From positions 1 to 56,794 of the forward strand of contig CAMDYM010000005.1 of the NCBI GenBank assembly GCA_945910425.1: a DNA stretch of 56,794 nt. The letters run 5' to 3'. Each line of letters opens with the position of its first letter. Positions within the stretch are counted from its first letter, which is position 1. Below, one piece after another: positions 52,159 to 56,794 of the stretch. The stretch comes from an uncultured Candidatus Melainabacteria bacterium (GTDB lineage Bacteria; Cyanobacteriota; Vampirovibrionia; Gastranaerophilales; Gastranaerophilaceae). The notes under the pieces were generated by a model. That model was not told the DNA's origin, ran no database searches, and saw only the letters and a program-made list of their open reading frames with translations. The position numbers and the translations under genes were made by a program.

Positions 52159-53019
52159 ATGGAACTATTAATTGGAAAAGAATTAAGCCCGAATGATAAA
52201 ATCTTTAAACCGGATTTTAACTCAAAGTCGGGAAGGGAATTACTGGCTTTCTATCTTCAAACAAAATTCAGACAGATATTTTTATACGATAAAAAACAGC
52301 CGATTCCTCTGATAAATAACATTAACCCTGATTTTATCAACAGATTTTCAAAACGTTTAATAAACAACCCATCAAAACGACTCTTGATAGGTGTAACAGG
52401 CGAATCCGCCTCAGGCAAATCGACTATCTGCCACGAAATTAAAAACGTAATCGAGCAGCTTTCCATGCCTGTAACCGTTTTAAGTACCGATAACTATTTC
52501 AATGACATTTCAGCTCTGATAAACAAATACGGCACATTTGATAACCTAAGAGATAACGGTTATGACGTTGATGCCCCGACAAGTTTCCAACTTGATATCC
52601 TGCATTCTGATTTAGAAGATTTATCCGACGGTCTTGATATTAAAGCTCCAATGTACCTTCCTAACGGAACGGGAGTTTCCATGCCAAAAGCGATTGATGT
52701 TCTTTCACAAAAAATTATCGTAGTAGAAGGTATCGCAACAATGTATGAAGGCGTCAAAGACGTATTTGACATAAAAATTTATGTTGAAACAGAAAACGAG
52801 TTAAGAAAAAGCCGTTTTATGAATAGAGCAGTTGAAGAGCGCAACCAAAGCGAAGAAAATGCACACAAGCATTGGAATTATATAACTGAAGCAGGCGAAA
52901 AATACGTTAAACCGTTCAGAAAAGAAGCTGATTTGGTAATCAACGGCAATTCAGACTTAAAATACTTTGCTCAAATGCTTGAATATATCCACGAAATTAC
53001 AAATAATTTTGAACAATAG
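52159..53019 (+). CDS. Uridine kinase-like P-loop kinase
   Basis: 286 aa. Residues 75-280 are a PRK/uridine-kinase fold: Walker A GESASGKST (81-89), STDNYFND with the substrate-side Asp, a lid region DAPTSFQLDIL and VVEGIATMYEG. The N-terminal 70 residues are an extra module not found in Udk. A 7-codon upstream ORF (ATG at 52148, stop 52171) overlaps its start in another frame, and there is no ribosome-binding site. The substrate (uridine, pantothenate or phosphoribulose type) is not determined. Confidence 0.8.
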   Translation: MELLIGKELSPNDKIFKPDFNSKSGRELLAFYLQTKFRQIFLYDKKQPIPLINNINPDFINRFSKRLINNPSKRLLIGVTGESASGKSTICHEIKNVIEQLSMPVTVLSTDNYFNDISALINKYGTFDNLRDNGYDVDAPTSFQLDILHSDLEDLSDGLDIKAPMYLPNGTGVSMPKAIDVLSQKIIVVEGIATMYEGVKDVFDIKIYVETENELRKSRFMNRAVEERNQSEENAHKHWNYITEAGEKYVKPFRKEADLVINGNSDLKYFAQMLEYIHEITNNFEQ

Positions 53020-53141
53020 GTCTATTTAACGTTTTAATTACCCATTTGAACTTATAAATTATAAGATTCTAAAACCAGTTTAGGATGCCTGAATTTTAAC
53101 GAACTTATCTTCTTTTTCAGTTTTACCATAAACATTAATAG

Positions 53142-53163
53142 ACTCCGGGGCATAGCCCGGAGT
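53142..53163. repeat. Short palindromic element
   Basis: ACTCCGGG (53142-53149), 6-base loop, CCCGGAGT (53156-53163). Related to the element at 15843-15863. The rest of 53020-53201 holds no gene; a TTATAAATTATAA palindrome lies near 53050. Confidence 0.5.
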
Positions 53164-53201
53164 TATATAAACAGTAAAATACTTATTTCTAATGCTGTTT
53201 T

Positions 53202-53486
53202 TTATTTCTTAAACATTCTGTGAAAGATTCTTACCGGCAAAGATGGTCTATCAAACATATGCATCATTTGTTCTGTTCTTTTAATACGATTTGCATTATG
53301 TTTATATGCCGCATAAAGATTTTTTACGACTTTGACAGGATTATGAGTAGACGGTCCTGATTCTCTTACCAATATATTATAATAATTTTCACTTCCCATA
53401 GGATACTTTCCTTTAGCACCACGGGTTATGTAATATCTATCGGCAACTGCACATCTTGCAGCAGAAATCATCCTAAAAATTTTCAT
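53202..53486 (-). CDS. Small basic unknown protein, 94 aa
   Basis: Strongly cationic, helical, with ISAARCAVADRYYITRGAKGKYPMGSENYYNILVR and RPSLPVRIFHRMFKK. No membrane segment or signal peptide. AAAGGC precedes the ATG. It is preceded by the terminator of the acyl-CoA synthetase gene, so it is transcribed separately. Charge suggests nucleic-acid or membrane-surface binding, but nothing more can be supported. Confidence 0.6.
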   Translation of the reverse strand: MKIFRMISAARCAVADRYYITRGAKGKYPMGSENYYNILVRESGPSTHNPVKVVKNLYAAYKHNANRIKRTEQMMHMFDRPSLPVRIFHRMFKK

Positions 53487-53534
53487 TTTACAAGCCTTTC
53501 TATTTATATTTCTTATGGGGTATTGAAGTAAAAA

Positions 53535-53559
53535 CCCGATTTCCGCAATGGGAATCGGG
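53535..53559 (-). terminator. Terminator of the acyl-CoA synthetase gene
   Basis: CCCGATTTCC (53535-53544) and GGGAATCGGG (53550-53559), 10-bp stem with one G-T pair and a 5-base loop, followed on the minus strand by TTTTAC. Confidence 0.7.
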
Positions 53560-53577
53560 CTATAAATTACTTAAAAA

Positions 53578-55740
53578 TTAGTGGCAGCAAGAGCAAGAAC
53601 CGCATTCACATGCAATAGCTTGTTTTGCTTCTTCTAATCTTACTTTGATACGTCCGTCAACTGCGATACCTTCACCTGTTTTTTCTGAGATTAACAACGG
53701 GTTGATATCAAGTTCGTCAATGAAACTGAAATCGTGAACTAATTGAGATAATCTCAACAATGTTTCTTCGATTTGTTCCATTTGAGCAGGAGTTGTACCA
53801 CGAGCACCTTCTAACAATTTGTATGCTTTGACTGATTTAATCATTTCTTTAGCATCAATATCAGTTAGAGGAGCAATTCTGAATGTTACGTCTTTCATAA
53901 CTTCGATAAATACACCGCCTAAACCGAACATCATCATCGGACCGTATTGAGGGTCTGTTGCGATACCGCAAACCATTTCACGGTTGCCTTTAACCATTTC
54001 TTGAATAATTACACCTTCAAGACCGTCGATAAGTCCTTTTTCTGTTAATTTAGCGATTAAGTCTTTGTATTCGGCTCTTAGTTGTTCTTCAGAACCGATA
54101 TTAACTCTTACACCGCCAACGTCAGTTTTGTGAGATGTTGTTTTTGAAGTCATCTTCATAACAACAGGGTATCCGATTGAATTACCAACTTCTACAACTT
54201 CGTCTTCGTTTGTTGCAAAACCTGATTTACATACTCTGATTCCGTATGCATCAAGTACGTCAATAGATTCACGAGTTGTTAATTGAGCACGACCTTCTGA
54301 AAGTGATTGTCTGATAATTTGTTTTGCTTTTTCTCTATCAACATCAAATACAGGGATTTGACCTTCAGGTCTTTCCATCCATTTTCTTTGTTGGTTAAGT
54401 CTGTTAAATCCGTCAGCAGCTTCTTCTGCGTACATAAAGAACGGCATATTAACATCCATATCTGAAAGTTTTGAGAAGAACTCTGATTTTGTCATAAATA
54501 CACCGATAACAGGTTTTTCAGGGTATTGAGATTTGATTTCCATAACAGCTTTAGCAACATCAATATCTTTCAAACCTAAGAACGGTAAGTAAATAACCAT
54601 AATCATATCAACGTTAGGGTCAGCAATAACTGTTTTTAATGTTTCTTTATAGTGTTCGATAGGAGCTGAAGCAATCATATCGATAGGGTTTTTAACAGAC
54701 GCAGCTGATGGTAAGAAACTTCTTAAAGTTTCTTTAGTTGAATCTGTAATTTGAGCCATTTGCATACCGTATTCACAAACAGCATCGGTTGCCATGATAC
54801 CCGGACCGCCTGAGTTTGTGATAATTGCAACTCTGTCACCTTTTGGAATAGGGCAGTTCGCAAAAACTTTAGCTGTTGCAAATAAGTTTTTCAAAGAATA
54901 TTCTCTGATTACACCTGATTGGTTTAATAAAGCGTTAGCAGCTTTATCAGCTCCTGCTAAAGATCCTGTGTGAGAAGAAGCTGCTGAAGCACCTGCAGCT
55001 GATCTGCCTGCTTTCAAAGCTAAAACAGGTTTTTTCTTAGAAATTCTTGAAGCTAATTTTCTGAAGTTTGAAGGATTTTGAATAGATTCCATATAAAGTA
55101 GAATTTGTTCAACATCTTCTTCATTTTCCCAGTATTCCAAAGCTGTTTCAGCGTTAACATCAGCTTGGTTACCGATAGAAATAAATTGGGCAAACCCAAG
55201 GTTAAGGTCTTTTAAGATATTCAAAATACCGCCGCCTAAAGCACCTGATTGAGAAACGAAACCGATATGTCCGCGTTCAGGAAGTGATTCTGCGAAACAT
55301 CCGTCCATTCTAACTTCAGGATCTGTATTTACAACACCCAAGCAGTTAGGACCAACGCATCTCATACCGTATTCTCTAACTTTAGCTAACAATGCTTTTT
55401 CAGCTTCTGCACCTTCTTTGCCTGTTTCTTTGAAACCTGCTGTGATAATACATAAACCTTTAATACCTTTTTCGTGGCATTGGTCAATTGTAGATAAAAC
55501 AAATTTAGCGTTAACAACGATAATAGCTAAATCTACTTCACCCGGGATTTCAAGAACTGAAGTATAAGCTTGCAATCCTTCAATAATTCCGCCTTTAGGG
55601 TTTACAGGGTAGATTTTACCGTTGAAATTGTATTCTTGTAATCTTTTCATAATGTCAGAGCCGATTGTGTGTTCTTTTGTTGAAGCACCAACTACAGCGA
55701 TTGACTTTGGTTTCATAATTTTGTCTAAATTACTGTTCAT
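53578..55740 (-). CDS. ADP-forming acetyl/acyl-CoA synthetase, fused subunits
   Basis: 720 aa from the ATG at 55740 (GAAAGGA upstream; the in-frame ATG at 55779 is 5' of that site). It contains CoA-binding (IAVVGASTKEHTIG), two CoA-ligase domains with the phospho-His loop SSHTGSLAG, and a C-terminal ATP-grasp (beta subunit) with MKMTSKTTSHKTDVGGVRV. It converts acyl-CoA, ADP and phosphate to acid and ATP, a fermentative energy step common in anaerobes. The last ten residues, CECGSCSCCH, are an unusual Cys-rich tail. Confidence 0.92.
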   Translation of the reverse strand: MNSNLDKIMKPKSIAVVGASTKEHTIGSDIMKRLQEYNFNGKIYPVNPKGGIIEGLQAYTSVLEIPGEVDLAIIVVNAKFVLSTIDQCHEKGIKGLCIITAGFKETGKEGAEAEKALLAKVREYGMRCVGPNCLGVVNTDPEVRMDGCFAESLPERGHIGFVSQSGALGGGILNILKDLNLGFAQFISIGNQADVNAETALEYWENEEDVEQILLYMESIQNPSNFRKLASRISKKKPVLALKAGRSAAGASAASSHTGSLAGADKAANALLNQSGVIREYSLKNLFATAKVFANCPIPKGDRVAIITNSGGPGIMATDAVCEYGMQMAQITDSTKETLRSFLPSAASVKNPIDMIASAPIEHYKETLKTVIADPNVDMIMVIYLPFLGLKDIDVAKAVMEIKSQYPEKPVIGVFMTKSEFFSKLSDMDVNMPFFMYAEEAADGFNRLNQQRKWMERPEGQIPVFDVDREKAKQIIRQSLSEGRAQLTTRESIDVLDAYGIRVCKSGFATNEDEVVEVGNSIGYPVVMKMTSKTTSHKTDVGGVRVNIGSEEQLRAEYKDLIAKLTEKGLIDGLEGVIIQEMVKGNREMVCGIATDPQYGPMMMFGLGGVFIEVMKDVTFRIAPLTDIDAKEMIKSVKAYKLLEGARGTTPAQMEQIEETLLRLSQLVHDFSFIDELDINPLLISEKTGEGIAVDGRIKVRLEEAKQAIACECGSCSCCH

Positions 55741-55819
55741 TTTTCGTCCTTTCTTTTGTTTTATACCAATATTATACACAAAACAGGAATTTTAATTAAA
55801 TTTATTTGAATAAATATTA

Positions 55820-55851
55820 AAAAATCCATACATCTGAATGCATGGATTTTT
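55820..55851. terminator. Intrinsic terminator
   Basis: AAAAATCCATACAT (55820-55833) pairs with ATGCATGGATTTTT (55838-55851), one internal mismatch, 4-base loop. It ends the radical SAM operon before the acyl-CoA synthetase promoter. Confidence 0.85.
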
Positions 55852-55854
55852 GTA

Positions 55855-56109
55855 TTATTTTTTGATTATTCTTTTTAAATTTTTCAAAAATTTTGAAAAA
55901 TATCCTTCCGGTTTAACTTTTTTTACATGTTTTTCACCAACAAGCGTAATTTTAGGCTCCCCGCCTTCATAAAAATCTATTCTTGCCATACGGAAATCAC
56001 CCGTTTCCTGCCAGTATTTTACAAGTTTTCGTATAGCTTCTCGTTCTGCTGTATCGTGATTGTATACAGGAGGTTTTTCATTCCCAAAAGAAACAGAATT
56101 AACCCTCAT
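55855..56109 (-). CDS. Small unknown protein coupled to the radical SAM gene, 84 aa
   Basis: From the ATG at 56109, which overlaps the stop of the radical SAM gene (TAATG); GGAGG lies 6 bases upstream inside that gene. It starts MRVNSVSFGNEKPP, then EREAIRKLVKYWQETGDFRMARIDFYEGGEPKITL and a basic tail. The VSFGN motif resembles short N-terminal F motifs in other unknown proteins here. It may be a partner or substrate of the enzyme. Confidence 0.65.
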   Translation of the reverse strand: MRVNSVSFGNEKPPVYNHDTAEREAIRKLVKYWQETGDFRMARIDFYEGGEPKITLVGEKHVKKVKPEGYFSKFLKNLKRIIKK

Positions 56110-56723
56110 TAGTAGCCTCCTTGAATCCACTCGCGAACTCTTAATTCTGCACCAAGTTCATTTGCAATTTGGCGGCATTTTTCAACATCAAGCCTTCTTC
56201 CTTTATACCCGTCAACGATAGATGCTACTGTTTTAATCCCCGCATCAGATGAACATTTGATAAACTTTTTCACTTCCTCATATACACCCCTAAATTTTGG
56301 CTGGGAAAGCTCGTCATATTCTTCACTTGTTGAGGCGTTTAAGCTTACCGAAAACTCATCAACTAAACCTACAAGCTCAGGTACTACATTCTTTTTATAA
56401 ATAAAATTAGCATGCCCGTTAGTATTTACTCTGATTTTAGCGTTCGGATAGTTATCTTTAATATATTTTGCAACCTGACGCAAAATTTCAAACTTCAGCA
56501 TCGGCTCGCCATACCCGCAAAAAACTACACCTTTTGATATATCAAATTTTTGCAGTTGTTCGATAACATCTTCTGCGGTAAAATCTTCATTATCAAGCCA
56601 CAATTCCTGACCGCATACGTCATCTTTATCTTGTCTTAGACAAAATATACATTCGTTTGTACAACGGTTAGTTAAATTTATATAAACTTTTTTTTCTAAT
56701 TCATAAACTAAAATATTTGACAT
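56109..56723 (-). CDS. Radical SAM protein, TatD-associated type
   Basis: 204 aa. The iron-sulphur motif CTNECIFC (Cys21, Cys25, Cys28) is followed by FCGYGEPMLK (GGE-like motif), RVNTNGHANF and VSLNAS. The short length and NLTNRCTNECIFCLR start fit the TatD-linked radical SAM family, usually next to tatD; the neighbour upstream lies outside the window. AAAGGGA precedes the ATG. The reaction is unknown. It is followed by a translationally coupled 84-aa gene. Confidence 0.85.
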   Translation of the reverse strand: MSNILVYELEKKVYINLTNRCTNECIFCLRQDKDDVCGQELWLDNEDFTAEDVIEQLQKFDISKGVVFCGYGEPMLKFEILRQVAKYIKDNYPNAKIRVNTNGHANFIYKKNVVPELVGLVDEFSVSLNASTSEEYDELSQPKFRGVYEEVKKFIKCSSDAGIKTVASIVDGYKGRRLDVEKCRQIANELGAELRVREWIQGGY

Positions 56724-56794
56724 ACTATCCCTTTCAATAGGAATATTATCATATACTCAAAAGTTTTTTACAAGAGGTTTTGATATTTATAAAC

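Overview
The window is AT-rich bacterial chromosome from a Gram-negative organism: lipid A genes (lpxD, lpxC, fabZ), a heptose adenylyltransferase, and a flagellar/type III export gate. Several lineage-type proteins of no known family, three prepilin-like proteins of one style, and the low G+C resemble gut Candidatus Gastranaerophilales (non-photosynthetic sister group of Cyanobacteria, 'Melainabacteria'). That placement is an inference from gene style; no rRNA or marker-gene comparison was possible.

Layout. 1-10 kb: aroQ, an unknown protein, an XRE regulator with a GT2 glycosyltransferase, tRNA-Glu, a stand-alone TOPRIM protein, a papain-like cysteine-peptidase-like protein, rarA, a solute-binding protein and a zinc alcohol dehydrogenase. 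10-16 kb: a prepilin-like gene, then a minus-strand flagellar export operon (FliN/Y-type, fliO, fliP, fliQ, fliR), then a patch of gene debris that includes a decapitated prepilin gene. 16-24.7 kb: an unknown anchored protein, mutS, two small unknown genes, a 715-aa protein that looks like an axial export substrate, an exported protein and a CorC/HlyC-type protein.

24.8-36.0 kb holds a compact, intact, one-strand cluster of podovirus-like genes: LuxR-type HTH, amidase, tail hub, capsid, holin-like, scaffold-like, adaptor, TerS, unknown, GNAT, portal, TerL, membrane protein and a possible internal protein. It has no visible integrase, repressor, replication gene or tail fibre. Its leader contains intrinsic terminators and a coupled 10-codon ORF. 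A domesticated particle (gene-transfer-agent-like) or a stripped prophage are the two main readings, and this is the most interesting region of the window.

36-56.8 kb: a sensor kinase overlapping dxr, a response regulator paired with a degenerate PilB/GspE-like ATPase, lpxD-lpxC-fabZ with rfaE2, asd, a 5'-nucleotidase-like protein without a signal peptide, another prepilin, flhB with a flagellar-type sigma factor, deoC, a uridine-kinase-like protein, an ADP-forming acyl-CoA synthetase with a Cys-rich tail, and a TatD-associated-type radical SAM protein.

Two themes recur. Several genes (aroQ, rarA, the kinase at 36471) have a good promoter whose -10 box ends exactly six bases before the ATG, so they are probably leaderless. 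Several intergenic regions hold promoter-plus-terminator pairs on the strand opposite the genes, which are candidates for small RNAs.
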